64,000 nt of DNA from JBDIAG01 sp047974565 (GCA_047974565.1 JBKECN010000019.1:129151-193150); one strand, 5' to 3'. Counted from the first letter of the stretch, positions 55,444-64,000 are shown. Program-made: numbers and translations. Notes: a model not told the origin generated them from the letters alone.

Positions 55444-56410
55444 GACCCCCTTGAGCCGTGACGAGCTCACGGTGAACACCTCGCCAGATCCGGACCCGCC
55501 AGGCCAGCAGGCACCGGACGCGGCTTCGGTCGACCACGCTGCACCCGACCAAGCTGCACCCGGCCAAGCTGCACCCGACCAGGCCTCGCCCGACCACGCT
55601 GTAACCGACCAGACTGCACTGGACCACGCCACCCCCGACCAGACAGCACCGAACCACGCCACACCGAACCGCGCCGCACCCGACCAGCCTGCACCGAACC
55701 ACGCCACACCCGACCAAGTTGTGCCTGGCCACGCCGCACCCGACCAAGCTGTGCCGGACGACGATGCGCGCGAGGGTGCCGGTGGCACCGAGTTGTCCGT
55801 CCACCTGTCCCCGGAAGATTCCGTCCGGCTATCCGCGGACGATTCCGTCCGGCTATCCCCGGACGATTCCGTCCGACTGTCCCCCGACGAATCCGTCCAG
55901 TTGTCCCCCGCAGAACTGTCCCCCGCCGAACGGGGGTCCCCCAAAGCGGAGGCGTCCCCCGCCGAAGGGGGGTCCAACGATGAATCGGAAGCAACAGGCG
56001 TCATCCCCGGCTCGCATCGGGCCGGCTGGGAGCCGCCGGCTCCCTCGGCCAGCGGCTCACGAGCCTGGTCTGGGCGGGACCTGGCCGGCATCACCATCGA
56101 CGCGGCACGCGACGGCGACCTCGACACCGACGACGTACGGATCCACCCCGACGTGCTGGCTGCCCAGGCAGACGTGGCCGAACGGACCGGCAACCCGCAG
56201 CTGGCGGCCAGCCTGCGATTGGCAGCCGAGTTGGCGGTGCTCCCGGAGAAGGAACTCCTCGGCGTGTACGACCTGCTCCGGCCGGGAAGAGCAAGCCTGG
56301 ACGCGATGAACGAGGCGGTGCGCCTCCTGGACAGCCTCGCCCTCCCGCTGGCCGCCGCGCACGTGCGCGAGGCGGCCCGGTGGTACGTGGCCCGTGGACT
56401 GATCGGCTGA
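55436..56410 (+). CDS. Diol dehydratase-like small subunit with long repetitive N-terminus
   Basis: The GTG at 55436 overlaps the dehydratase stop by eight bases and gives 324 aa. Only the last 120 residues match the small (PduE) subunit: SGRDLAGITIDAARDGDLDT, DVRIHPDVLAAQADVAERTG and VREAARWYVARGLI. The first 200 are disordered, with a five-residue repeat (DQAAP, 15 bp) and an eight-residue repeat (DSVRLSPD, 24 bp). Normal small subunits are about 140-175 aa. In microcompartment systems N-terminal extensions of dehydratase subunits direct encapsulation, but no shell gene lies in the window. Confidence 0.88.
   Translation: MTETPLSRDELTVNTSPDPDPPGQQAPDAASVDHAAPDQAAPGQAAPDQASPDHAVTDQTALDHATPDQTAPNHATPNRAAPDQPAPNHATPDQVVPGHAAPDQAVPDDDAREGAGGTELSVHLSPEDSVRLSADDSVRLSPDDSVRLSPDESVQLSPAELSPAERGSPKAEASPAEGGSNDESEATGVIPGSHRAGWEPPAPSASGSRAWSGRDLAGITIDAARDGDLDTDDVRIHPDVLAAQADVAERTGNPQLAASLRLAAELAVLPEKELLGVYDLLRPGRASLDAMNEAVRLLDSLALPLAAAHVREAARWYVARGLIG
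55527..55920 (+). repeat. 15-bp and 24-bp in-frame tandem repeats in the small subunit
   Basis: About fifteen copies of a 15-bp unit (GACCAAGCTGCACCC type) run to about 55760. They are followed from about 55813 by four copies of a 24-bp unit (GATTCCGTCCGGCTATCC core). Both keep frame. Confidence 0.88.
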
Positions 56411-56414
56411 GGCG

Positions 56415-58169
56415 ATGAGCATCGACACTCCCTCCGCCCCCGCAGCCCGCCACCTGGCCACACCCGTCGCCGGCCGTCGTGCCCTGGTCGAGGTGCGGGC
56501 CGGGCTGGACGTGGGCAATGCCACCACCGAGATCGTGCTGGTCGACGCCCGCGGGGTGGTGCTGGCCGCAGACCGCACCCCGACCCGGGGCACCAAGGGC
56601 AGCCCCGAGAGCCTGCGGGCCGCCGCATCCCTGCTGCGCCGCACCGCCCGTCGCGCACACGCCCGGATCACCGAGATCAACACCTGCCAGGTGCGTCCGG
56701 TGCGCACCCACACGGTCGCCGTGACACCGAGGCCAGTGGACACCGGACCGATCGCGGTGCTGGCCGCCGGGGCGGGCACCGCCGGAGGACGCGGTTTCGG
56801 CGCCGGACGGCCGTGGGACATCCGCGCGGAGCGACCCTATGGGCCGGTCGTCGCCGTGTGCCCGCCGGGCATGGGGTTCCGCGAGTGCGTGGACCGGATA
56901 CGACAGGCCGTCGACACCGGCGCCCCGGTGCGGGCCGTGGTCTCGGCCAACGACGACGGGGTGCTCATCGCGAACCGGCTGACGAACCTGCCGGTGATCG
57001 ACCAGGTGGACACCGAGGCCGCCCTGGCCACCGTGCTCCTGGCGGTCGAAGTTGCCGCCCCCGGCCATCCCCCCGAGATCTGCACCGACACCTTCGCCCT
57101 CGGCAGCGAACTCAACGCCCAAGCCGCCTGCACCTGGACCCCTCAGCATCTGGCCCGGATCGTGCTCGACCTGGAAGGGGTGTCCAACTGCCTCGTCGGG
57201 GTGCTGGCGGCCCGGCCCGCGACGGACGACTCACGGTTGCCGCGGGCACTGTGGCCGTACGGCTGGCGCCGACTGGACCCGGTCGAGGTAGCTGCCTCCC
57301 AGGTGGGTCAGGTACGCAAGCTCACCATCGACGGCTCGACCACCGAGGTGGCCGATCTGAACACCCTGCCGGTCCGGCCGCTGGTGGCCGACCTGCGGCG
57401 AGGTGGCGGCGCAGGCGACGTCCTGCTGGCCACCCTCGATGCGGACAAGCCACTCGTCGATCCCGAGCAGATCCTCGCCGACCTGACCGGCCTACCCGTG
57501 CAGGTGCGCCGAGGCGCGTCCAGTGAGGCACTGGCCGCGCAGGCGGGGGCCTGGACCACCCCCGGCGCACAGGGCGCCTACGTGGTGGACCTGGGCGCCG
57601 GCACCGCGGATGTGGTGCCGGCGAGCGGCCCGCCCACGGTTGCTGCGGGCAGTGGAGAACTTCTCACCGCCGGGCTCGCTGCGGTGCTGGACGTGAGCCG
57701 GGCGATCGCCGAGTACGCCAAGCGCGGCCCGTCGGTGCGCGCCGAGTCCACCACGGTGGTCGAGGGAGAGGACGGGGCGCGCCGCTTCCTGGACACCCCG
57801 CTGGACGGCAGCGTCGTGGGTCGGCTCGCAGTTGAGGGACCGGTCGGTTTCGTGGCGCTGCCCGGTGGATGGACCCCACCGGAGTGGCGGGCGGTCCGCC
57901 GCCGCGCCAAGGCCGAGGTCTTCGGCACCGCGATGCGCCGCAGCGGCGCGGTCGGGGTAGGCCAGCCGGTGCTGCTGGTCGGCGGGCCGGCCGCCGACGA
58001 CGAGGTGGTGCTCGCGGTCTCGGAGGTGCTCGGCGCCTCCCAGCCGGTTGGCCGCGGACGGGTGGCTGCCGGCATGGTGTCGCCGACCGCGTCCGTACCG
58101 CGCGGCACCCCCCGCGACAGCCTCGGCCACCGATTCGCCGTCGCCTACGGGCTCACCCTGGACGCCTGA
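56415..58169 (+). CDS. Diol dehydratase-reactivase large subunit-like (DdrA/PduG)
   Basis: This 584-aa actin-like ATPase (Hsp70 superfamily) is the chaperone that swaps damaged cobalamin out of diol dehydratase. Family segments visible are RAGLDVGNATTEIVLVD (phosphate 1), VSANDDGVLIANRL, VVDLGAGTADVVPA (phosphate 2), GSGELLTAGLAA and PVLLVGGPAADDE (adenosine). It is slightly shorter than PduG (610 aa). The ATG follows the small-subunit stop by four bases. The partner small reactivase subunit (DdrB/PduH) is not in the window, so it may be encoded elsewhere or dispensable. Its presence supports true radical turnover by the upstream enzyme. Confidence 0.9.
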   Translation: MSIDTPSAPAARHLATPVAGRRALVEVRAGLDVGNATTEIVLVDARGVVLAADRTPTRGTKGSPESLRAAASLLRRTARRAHARITEINTCQVRPVRTHTVAVTPRPVDTGPIAVLAAGAGTAGGRGFGAGRPWDIRAERPYGPVVAVCPPGMGFRECVDRIRQAVDTGAPVRAVVSANDDGVLIANRLTNLPVIDQVDTEAALATVLLAVEVAAPGHPPEICTDTFALGSELNAQAACTWTPQHLARIVLDLEGVSNCLVGVLAARPATDDSRLPRALWPYGWRRLDPVEVAASQVGQVRKLTIDGSTTEVADLNTLPVRPLVADLRRGGGAGDVLLATLDADKPLVDPEQILADLTGLPVQVRRGASSEALAAQAGAWTTPGAQGAYVVDLGAGTADVVPASGPPTVAAGSGELLTAGLAAVLDVSRAIAEYAKRGPSVRAESTTVVEGEDGARRFLDTPLDGSVVGRLAVEGPVGFVALPGGWTPPEWRAVRRRAKAEVFGTAMRRSGAVGVGQPVLLVGGPAADDEVVLAVSEVLGASQPVGRGRVAAGMVSPTASVPRGTPRDSLGHRFAVAYGLTLDA

Positions 58170-58301
58170 CCACGGATCGAGCGCCGGCGCCCGGATGCTG
58201 GTCGCCCGTGCAAACTCCGCACTCCGACCGGGACGTCCGAGACTCAATCGATACGTGACGATCCTCACAACTCGGTCGCGGCTGTGCCACGCTCGGTCGA
58301 C

Positions 58302-59720
58302 ATGAGCCAGGCCCAAGACGTCACCCATCCCGGATATCACACAGGAAAAGTCGTCCAACTCGCCGCGGTCGCCGCCCTCGGGGGCTTCCTGTTCGGCTTC
58401 GACACCGCAGTCATCAACGGCGCGGTCAACGCGATGCGGGACGACTTCGGAATCGGTTCGGGGTTGACCGGATTCGTCGTCTCATCCGCTCTCCTGGGGT
58501 GTATGGCCGGCGCCTATCTGGCCGGTCGGCTCGCCGACCGGTGGGGTCGACTCCGGGTGATGTTCCTGGCCTCGGCCCTGTTCACCGTCTCGGCGATCGG
58601 ATCCGGTATCGCCTTCGGCCCCATCGACATGATCTTCTGGCGGCTCGTCGGTGGACTCGGAGTGGGCGCCGCCTCGGTGATCGCCCCGGCATACATCGCC
58701 GAGATCTCCCCCGCCGAGATCCGGGGACGGATGGGCTCGCTGCAGCAGTTGGCGATCGTCACCGGCATCTTCATCGCGCTGCTCTCGGACTACGCCTTGG
58801 CCGGGGCGGCGGGCGGCTCGAACGAGCCGTTGTGGTTCGGCGTTGACGCCTGGCGCTGGATGTTCATCACCGAGGCGATCCCGGCGGTGGCCTACGGCGT
58901 CCTGGCCACCACGATCCCCGAATCCCCGCGTTACCTCATGCACCTGGGCAAGGAGGACGAGGCCCGCCGGATCCTCGGCACCGTCCTCAAGGGTGGGGTG
59001 GACCGCCGGATCTCGGAGATCAAGCGCACCATCGTCCGCGACCGCAACACCTCCCTGGCCGACCTGAAGAAGCCGGGTGGCGGCCTACTGCCGATCGTCT
59101 GGATCGGCATCGCACTGTCGGTCTTCCAGCAGTTCGTCGGAATCAACGTCATCTTCTACTACTCCTCGACCCTGTGGCAGTCCGTCGGCTTCACCGAGGA
59201 GGACGCGCTCACCCAGACCGTCATCACCTCGGTGACCAATATCGTGGTGACCCTCGTGGCGATCGCCTTGATCGACCGGATCGGGCGTCGGCGACTGCTG
59301 ATGATCGGCTCCACCGGGATGTTCTTCTCGCTGGGGACGATGGCCTGGATCTTCAGCCAGGCGCCCCTGGTCACCGACGCCTCCGGCAACTCCTCGCCGG
59401 TACTCGAGGGCGCGTCCGGGCCGATCGCGCTGGTCGCGGCGAACCTGTTCGTCGTCTTCTTCGGGATGTCCTGGGGCCCGGCCGTGTGGGTTCTGCTCGG
59501 GGAGATGTTCAACAACAAGATCCGCGGTACGGCGCTCGGCGTGGCCGCGGCCGCTCAGTGGCTCGCGAACTTCGCCATCTCGACTACCTTCCCCTCGATG
59601 GCCGACGTGGGTCTGTGGTTCGCCTACGGCTTCTACACCCTGGCCGCCCTCGCCTCACTGTTCTTCGTCATGAAGTACGTCCCCGAGACGCGGAACAAGG
59701 AACTCGAGGACATGGAGTAG
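58302..59720 (+). CDS. Sugar porter (MFS, xylose/inositol/galactose type)
   Basis: This 472-aa protein has twelve helices of the major facilitator superfamily with sugar-porter signatures: GGFLFGFDTAVINGA, GRLADRWGRLRVM, ISPAEIRGRMGSL, IPESPRYLM, FQQFVGINVIFYYSS, DRIGRRRLL and PETRNKELED. It likely imports a hexose, pentose or cyclitol by proton symport. ATG 58302 gives the standard N-terminus; GTG 58284 is an alternative. It lies 132 bp downstream of the reactivase gene in the same direction, so it might feed a substrate to that pathway, but a separate promoter is possible. Confidence 0.9.
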   Translation: MSQAQDVTHPGYHTGKVVQLAAVAALGGFLFGFDTAVINGAVNAMRDDFGIGSGLTGFVVSSALLGCMAGAYLAGRLADRWGRLRVMFLASALFTVSAIGSGIAFGPIDMIFWRLVGGLGVGAASVIAPAYIAEISPAEIRGRMGSLQQLAIVTGIFIALLSDYALAGAAGGSNEPLWFGVDAWRWMFITEAIPAVAYGVLATTIPESPRYLMHLGKEDEARRILGTVLKGGVDRRISEIKRTIVRDRNTSLADLKKPGGGLLPIVWIGIALSVFQQFVGINVIFYYSSTLWQSVGFTEEDALTQTVITSVTNIVVTLVAIALIDRIGRRRLLMIGSTGMFFSLGTMAWIFSQAPLVTDASGNSSPVLEGASGPIALVAANLFVVFFGMSWGPAVWVLLGEMFNNKIRGTALGVAAAAQWLANFAISTTFPSMADVGLWFAYGFYTLAALASLFFVMKYVPETRNKELEDME

Positions 59721-59759
59721 CCGCACTCGGCTCCCTCGTACACAGCCTCGCCCGGTGTG

Positions 59760-60380
59760 TCAGACGACTCCGGCTTCGATGTTGTTGATGTGCGACCAGG
59801 TGCGCACCAGCCAGTCGGTGCCGTCGCGGTCGAGGATGATCACGTCGGTGTTGTGCAAGGGGTGACGGTAGGCGAAGCCGGTCGGCAGGTTCGCGGCGCG
59901 ATTGGCCGCCCAGACGCGCAGAACCGCGCCATGGCTGAACAGGGCCACCCCCGAATCCGCTTGCTCGACTGCCCGATCCACCACGACGTCGACGCGCTCC
60001 AGCACGCCCGACCCGGACTCACCGCCCGCGAACCGGGGCGACAGATCGCCTTGGCACCAGGCGTCGATCACGTCCCGGTAGATCGATATCGAGTCCCTGT
60101 CACCGGCCATCTCGTAGGCGCCTGCCTCGATCTCGCGCAGGCCCTCGTGCTGTTGCGGGGCCAGCCCACGGGCAGCGGCCAGCGGTGCGGCGGTCAACTG
60201 GGTGCGCACCAGGTTGGACACGTGGATGGCATCGACGGGTTCGCCGTCGAGCCTGACGACCAACTGGTCGGCCTGGGCCCGGCCGAGTTCGGTCAGGCCG
60301 GCCCCGGGATACCCGGTGTCCAGCAACCCGTCGACGTTGGAGTAGGTCTGGGCGTGCCGAACCAGGATGAGTCGGGTCAC
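59760..60380 (-). CDS. Histidine phosphatase family (PGM-like) protein
   Basis: This 206-aa protein has the RHG motif as LVRHAQTYSN near the N-terminus, LTELGRAQADQL, and the second catalytic His in ALFSHGAVLRVW. The acidic proton donor lies in LREIEAGAYEM. Members dephosphorylate sugar phosphates, phosphoglycerate or phosphorylated cofactor precursors; the substrate is unknown. GTG 60380 overlaps the oxidoreductase stop as GTGA, so the two are one operon. An open frame extends to 60725, but that part only shadows the oxidoreductase. Confidence 0.87.
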   Translation of the reverse strand: MTRLILVRHAQTYSNVDGLLDTGYPGAGLTELGRAQADQLVVRLDGEPVDAIHVSNLVRTQLTAAPLAAARGLAPQQHEGLREIEAGAYEMAGDRDSISIYRDVIDAWCQGDLSPRFAGGESGSGVLERVDVVVDRAVEQADSGVALFSHGAVLRVWAANRAANLPTGFAYRHPLHNTDVIILDRDGTDWLVRTWSHINNIEAGVV

Positions 60381-61408
60381 CGGCGCGCACCCGAACCGGC
60401 GAAGCCCTCGTCGACGTGCGGCGCGCCAAGCTCTTCCAGGGCCGCGTCCAGCACGCGCATGACGTCGACGGTGTCTGACAGCGGCAGCACCGGGGACTGG
60501 GTAAGCCCCTGCGCCAGGCACTCGCCGACGTGCTCGAGTTCGTGGGCGTAGCCGGCGCCGCGCAGTGGATTGGCCACCACCTCGACACTCGGCTCGCCCC
60601 GGCCGGCTCCCGGCAGTAACTCCACCCGGAGTTCTCCCGGATGGTGGAACCGGGGCGGAATGACAATGCGCCCCGAAGTCCCCACGATCACCGCCTGCCC
60701 GGGCGAGGCTGAGGTCAGGCTGCAACTGAGCACCGCGTGCTCACCCTGCGGGTAGCCCAGCAGCAGCCCCGCCTCCACGTCCACCCCTGTGGGCCCGAGG
60801 GTGCCGACCGTGGTGACGCTGGACGCGGTTCCCAGGAACCACTGAGCGATATGGACGACGTAGACGCCCAGATCGAGCAGGGCACCACCGCCCTTGGCCG
60901 GGTCCAGCAGCCGGTGGCTGGCCGGGACCTGGGCCGGGAAGCCGAGGTCCGCCTGCACCGCGCGGACGGTGCCGATGGCTCCCGAGCGCACCACCTCGCG
61001 GGCAGCCGCCAGCGCGGGCTGGAACCGCAGCCACATGGCTTCCATGCAGAAGACTCCGGCGGCTTCGGCCTGGCGCACGAGGTCTTCGGTGGCAGCCGCC
61101 GAGCAGGTGAAGGACTTCTCGATCAGCGCGGGCTTGCCGGCGGCGAGCACCTGGCTGGCGACGGCGTGGTGCTGCCCGTGCGGGGTGGCGACATACACCA
61201 CGTCGATGTCGGGGTCGGCGAGGAGCTGGTCGTAACTGCCATAGGCCCGGGCGAAGCCGTGCTGATCGGCGAACGCCTGGGCCCGCGCCTGATCTCGCGA
61301 GGCCACTGCCGCTTTCACCGCCCCCGGGACCTTGTCGAGGTCGGCTGCGATGGTGGCGGCGATGGCGCCGGTGGCCAGGATTCCCCAGCGGGTGGTTGGC
61401 GAGTTCAC
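60377..61408 (-). CDS. Gfo/Idh/MocA-family oxidoreductase
   Basis: This 343-aa protein has an NAD(P)-binding Rossmann N-terminus (WGILATGAIAATIAADL), VVYVATPHGQHH and the catalytic Lys in LIEKSFTC (the EKP-type motif with Ser for Pro). The C-terminal beta-sheet domain includes GGALLDLGVYVVHIAQWFLG. Family members oxidise or reduce sugars, inositols and trans-dihydrodiols; this one is closest in style to dihydrodiol-dehydrogenase-like members. GTG 61408 begins one base before the tRNA gene on the same strand. It overlaps the phosphatase by GTGA. Confidence 0.9.
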   Translation of the reverse strand: MNSPTTRWGILATGAIAATIAADLDKVPGAVKAAVASRDQARAQAFADQHGFARAYGSYDQLLADPDIDVVYVATPHGQHHAVASQVLAAGKPALIEKSFTCSAAATEDLVRQAEAAGVFCMEAMWLRFQPALAAAREVVRSGAIGTVRAVQADLGFPAQVPASHRLLDPAKGGGALLDLGVYVVHIAQWFLGTASSVTTVGTLGPTGVDVEAGLLLGYPQGEHAVLSCSLTSASPGQAVIVGTSGRIVIPPRFHHPGELRVELLPGAGRGEPSVEVVANPLRGAGYAHELEHVGECLAQGLTQSPVLPLSDTVDVMRVLDAALEELGAPHVDEGFAGSGARR

Positions 61409-61409
61409 G

Positions 61410-61482
61410 TGCCCCCGGTAGGACTCGAACCTACGGCCAGCCGCTTAGAAGGCGGTTGCTCTATCCGCTGAGCTACGGGGGC
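61410..61482 (-). tRNA. tRNA-Arg (anticodon TCT)
   Basis: On the minus strand this 73-nt gene starts GCCCCCGTAGCTCAGCGG, has anticodon loop CTTCTAA, T-arm GGTTCGAGTCC and closes with CGGGGGC plus discriminator A. All arms pair. CCA is not encoded. It reads AGA arginine codons. No integrated element is seen at its ends. Confidence 0.97.
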
Positions 61483-61720
61483 GTTGGCACCGGGACGATG
61501 GGGACGGCTCCACGCCGGGTAGCGGGTCGCGCCACCAGAACGTCCGGTTGAACGCAGGCGGCGATGCCGCGTCGGGCACACCCTACGCGCACGGTGCCGC
61601 GGGCTGCACGCTCGTAAGCCTCAAGCGCTCGACCCGCCCCGAGCCGTAACCGCTCGAGCCGCGACCACTCGAGCCGCGACCGCTCGAGCCTGCGCCGACG
61701 GGTTGTCAGCCGACCCACCC

Positions 61721-61777
61721 CAGACCAGGTGTTCAGCGTCAGACCAGGTGTTCAGCGTCAGACCAGGTATTCAGCGC
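61721..61777. repeat. 19-bp tandem repeat at the end of the PrsW gene
   Basis: Three direct copies of a 19-bp unit (CAGACCAGGTGTTCAGCGT) start at 61721, 61740 and 61759. The last copy has one change and contains the stop codon of the minus-strand PrsW-family gene. Nothing else is supported in 61483-61770. Confidence 0.92.
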
Positions 61778-63624
61778 CCGGGGGCCGGCTGGAATCCCAG
61801 CCGGAGCTGCCACATCGACCGCAGCAGGTCGGCTTCGGTGCGCTGAGCGTCCGCCGGAGCGGCATGGTTGGCCATCCGCTCACGCAGGAAGCTCAACTCG
61901 CTGGCCAACTCCTGGAAGTCCCGCATCGCGGTCTTGCCCTGCGGCCCCGCCACCCGAGCCGCCCATGAGCGAGCCTGGCGACGACCGTCCGCAGACGAGA
62001 GCATGGCCAGTTCTTGCCCAGTGATCCAGCCGCTCTCGGCGTACACCCGAAGGTGCTCGTTGATCAGCCGGGCTTCACGTCGGCGCACCACGACGGCGAA
62101 CCCGACGAAGCCCGCGAAGATCGGCACCTGCAGGAGCACATAGCCGACGAACCAGGACCCCAGACCGCCGATCAGGGTCATCCCATTCCACAGCGCGTGC
62201 AGGCACATCGCCGTTATCAGGCCCAGCACGGGGTACAGGACCTTGAGGCCGGGGGTACGAGCCCGCACGGCTAGACCGACCCCGATCCCGAAGGCTGCGG
62301 TGAACATCGGATGCGCGAACGGGCCCATGACACAGCGCAGGATGAAGGTGAGAACCGCCCCGGTGATGCCTCCGTCGAGGAAGGCGCTGCCCAGGTAGAG
62401 GATGTTCTCGGCGAACGCGAAACCGAGCCCGGACAGGCCTGCGTAGACGATCCCGTCGACGACGCCGTTGAACTGGCTGCGCCGGATCAGCAGGACCCCG
62501 ATGATCGCCAGACCCTTGGCGCTCTCCTCCACGACCGGTGCCACGACCACGGCACCGAGCGCGTCGCTGCCCCCGGCGCCGGCGATGACGATCATCGAGC
62601 CGATCGAGAAAACCAGCGAGATGACGACGGCGGCAGTGGCACCCCAGGCGAAGGCGAAGGCCAGCAACGCGGGCGGCTCGTCCTCATACCGGTCCAGCCA
62701 CAACAGGGCCGCCGCCACCGGGAAAACCGGCAGCACCGCGAGCAGCAATCCGACCAGCGAGGCAACCGGCCCGGTGCTGAGCCCGATGACGAACAGGGTG
62801 ACCAGGGCCGAGAAAGCCAGCACGACGACCACCCCCACCCACACCAGGCCTCTGACGGCGCCCGGGCGACGTGGACGGATCATCTGCTGAGGCGGCGCCG
62901 GGCGCAATCCACCGGGCATCGGTGCCGCTGCTGCGAGGCCGAAGGGAGCGGACCACGAGGCCCCCTGACCGGAACCGGGTGCTGCTGACCCGGCATGCAC
63001 CGGACCGGACGATGCCGAACCCACCTGCGCCGAACCCACCTGCGTCGAACCCATCGCCGAGCCTGGGGGCCGCAGGCCTGCCGACCGGACTCCGGGTTGG
63101 ACGCGCCCAGGCGGGACGGAGTCCCGTGGACGTTCAGCGGGCGGGCCCCCCGAACCAGGGACCGTCGGCGGCTTCCATGGGTCCTGCCGCGCCTGCCACC
63201 CGGACGAGCCGGTCGTGGCCGGGGTGCCCGGCGGCGAGGTGGGTAACCCATGCGACTGTGGCTGCGTGGCCGAGCTCCGTGGTTGGCCGGCAGAGGGCGG
63301 CGGTTGGGCGGCAGACCCGCCTGGCCAGCGGGTGGCGGTCGGTGGCTGGTCGGCGGACGTCGGTGGCTGGCGGACAGACTCGCCTGGCCCGTGGGTGGTC
63401 GGTGGCTGGCCGGCAGACCGGCCTGGCCAGGGCGTGCCCGCTGGCGCAGGCGCTCCAGCCGGGGATGGCTGCCCCCCACGCTGCCACGGGCCGGGCAGAC
63501 CCACGCGAGGATCCGTGCCCGAAGGTGGTCCCGCCTGGCTCTCGCCGGTGCTCGGATTCTCGGGCGCCGCGAAGTCAGGCCCCAACCTCGGGGGTGGGTC
63601 GTCGCGACCAGACGACTGACTCAT
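61771..63624 (-). CDS. PrsW-family intramembrane protease with Pro-rich N-domain
   Basis: This 617-aa protein has a disordered N-terminus of about 255 residues rich in Pro/Gly/Gln (repeats such as SAGQPPTT), then about eight helices. The helices carry PrsW motifs APVVEESAKGLA (catalytic Glu pair), GLGFAFAENILYLG and AFAHPMFTAAFG with later HALWNG. A cytosolic tail with coiled-coil features follows. PrsW-type proteases cleave anti-sigma factors or other membrane proteins. GAGGT six bases before ATG 63624 decides the start over GTG 63639. Confidence 0.88.
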   Translation of the reverse strand: MSQSSGRDDPPPRLGPDFAAPENPSTGESQAGPPSGTDPRVGLPGPWQRGGQPSPAGAPAPAGTPWPGRSAGQPPTTHGPGESVRQPPTSADQPPTATRWPGGSAAQPPPSAGQPRSSATQPQSHGLPTSPPGTPATTGSSGWQARQDPWKPPTVPGSGGPPAERPRDSVPPGRVQPGVRSAGLRPPGSAMGSTQVGSAQVGSASSGPVHAGSAAPGSGQGASWSAPFGLAAAAPMPGGLRPAPPQQMIRPRRPGAVRGLVWVGVVVVLAFSALVTLFVIGLSTGPVASLVGLLLAVLPVFPVAAALLWLDRYEDEPPALLAFAFAWGATAAVVISLVFSIGSMIVIAGAGGSDALGAVVVAPVVEESAKGLAIIGVLLIRRSQFNGVVDGIVYAGLSGLGFAFAENILYLGSAFLDGGITGAVLTFILRCVMGPFAHPMFTAAFGIGVGLAVRARTPGLKVLYPVLGLITAMCLHALWNGMTLIGGLGSWFVGYVLLQVPIFAGFVGFAVVVRRREARLINEHLRVYAESGWITGQELAMLSSADGRRQARSWAARVAGPQGKTAMRDFQELASELSFLRERMANHAAPADAQRTEADLLRSMWQLRLGFQPAPGR

Positions 63625-63791
63625 TCTCGACCTCGTCACTCGGCAAACTCATGTCCGGGCAGGGTAACCGGAGGCGCCCACACCCTGCTCCACCGCGCTG
63701 GTTGATAGTCGGTGGCTGGTCGGCCGGCTGGGTCTGACGTCACGTCCGTTGATGGTGCACTGTCGGTGGCGTGCTGGTCGGTCGGGCAGCG

Positions 63792-64000
63792 GGTCGGTCC
63801 CGGTCCGGCGGGTCGGTCGGGGGCGGCGGGTCAGTCCCGTTCCGTCGGGTCGGTCGGGGGCGGCGCGTCAGTCCCGATCCGTCGGGTCGGTCGGGGGCGG
63901 CGGGTCGGTCCCGGTCCGTCGGGTCGGTCGGGGGCGGCGGGTCACTCCCGGCCCGTCGGGTCGGTCGGGGCAGCGGGTCAATCCCGGCCCGTCAGGTCGG
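63792..64000. repeat. 37-bp tandem repeat running off the right edge
   Basis: GGTCGGTCGGGG recurs at 63811, 63848, 63885, 63922 and 63959, an exact 37-bp period; units share GGTCGGTCGGGGGCGGCG and CCCGGTCCGTCGG parts. It lies upstream of the PrsW-family gene. No coding frame is supported here. Confidence 0.92.

Noticed and set aside
50043..61408. Bacterial microcompartment locus
   Set aside because: No BMC-H, BMC-T or BMC-P shell gene, aldehyde dehydrogenase or phosphotransacylase is found near the dehydratase genes.
61410..61777. Integrated element at the tRNA-Arg gene
   Set aside because: No integrase or second copy of the tRNA 3' end lies in the window, and the 19-bp repeat is a tandem repeat, not an att duplication.

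Overview
The window is very GC-rich chromosomal DNA from a member of the Actinomycetota. Support comes from a fused CofG/CofH protein (FbiC) for coenzyme F420, a DUF222/HNH endonuclease, many GTG starts, ATGA/GTGA gene overlaps, and a recurring leaderless-promoter pattern (TAnnnT, six bases, start codon). I cannot name the genus. A second trait is the abundance of short tandem repeats: in genes their unit is a multiple of three (15, 18, 24, 27, 60 bp), and between genes it usually is not (17, 19, 37, 41-42 bp).

Layout. 1-9500: an exopolysaccharide operon with a truncated polysaccharide deacetylase, a large polytopic membrane protein, a Wzx-like flippase, a possible 29-aa coupled ORF and two glycosyltransferases that each carry two GT4 domains. 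A secreted clan-A glycoside hydrolase lies convergent to it (9574-11367). 11789-13755: cupin, alpha/beta hydrolase and ABM-domain membrane protein. 14006-21461: membrane protein, FbiC, cNMP/CBS/DUF294 nucleotidyltransferase-like protein, DEDDh exonuclease and TesB thioesterase.

21463-25744: a probable immunity or cell-suicide module, made of a Trypco1-type small protein followed by a 1285-aa protein joining a trypsin-like protease, a CHAT caspase-like protease, an NB-ARC ATPase and a helical-repeat C-terminus. 25853-33282: a Tat lipoprotein metallo-beta-lactamase-fold protein, a secreted unknown, a HupE/UreJ membrane protein with a DUF3500 lipoprotein, and a LysR/YeiH divergent pair. 33526-40359: DUF222/HNH nuclease, then thiE facing away from a TPP riboswitch and thiO-thiS-thiG-thiF. 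40459-49336: TerC, a strong hairpin, EttA, an SSB-like protein and two tandem dynamin-like GTPases.

50043-58169: an APH-type kinase and GntR regulator, an AT-rich leader, an orphan type I-E-like CRISPR array (nine repeats, decaying to the right), and a B12-dependent diol-dehydratase-like operon: fused large+medium subunit, small subunit with a long repetitive extension, and large reactivase subunit. The dehydratase keeps the overall family sequence but has lost most of the metal- and substrate-binding residues of the characterised enzyme. This is the most interesting lead in the window. 58302-64000: a sugar porter, histidine phosphatase, Gfo/Idh/MocA oxidoreductase, tRNA-Arg(TCT), a PrsW-family protease and a 37-bp tandem repeat running off the right edge.
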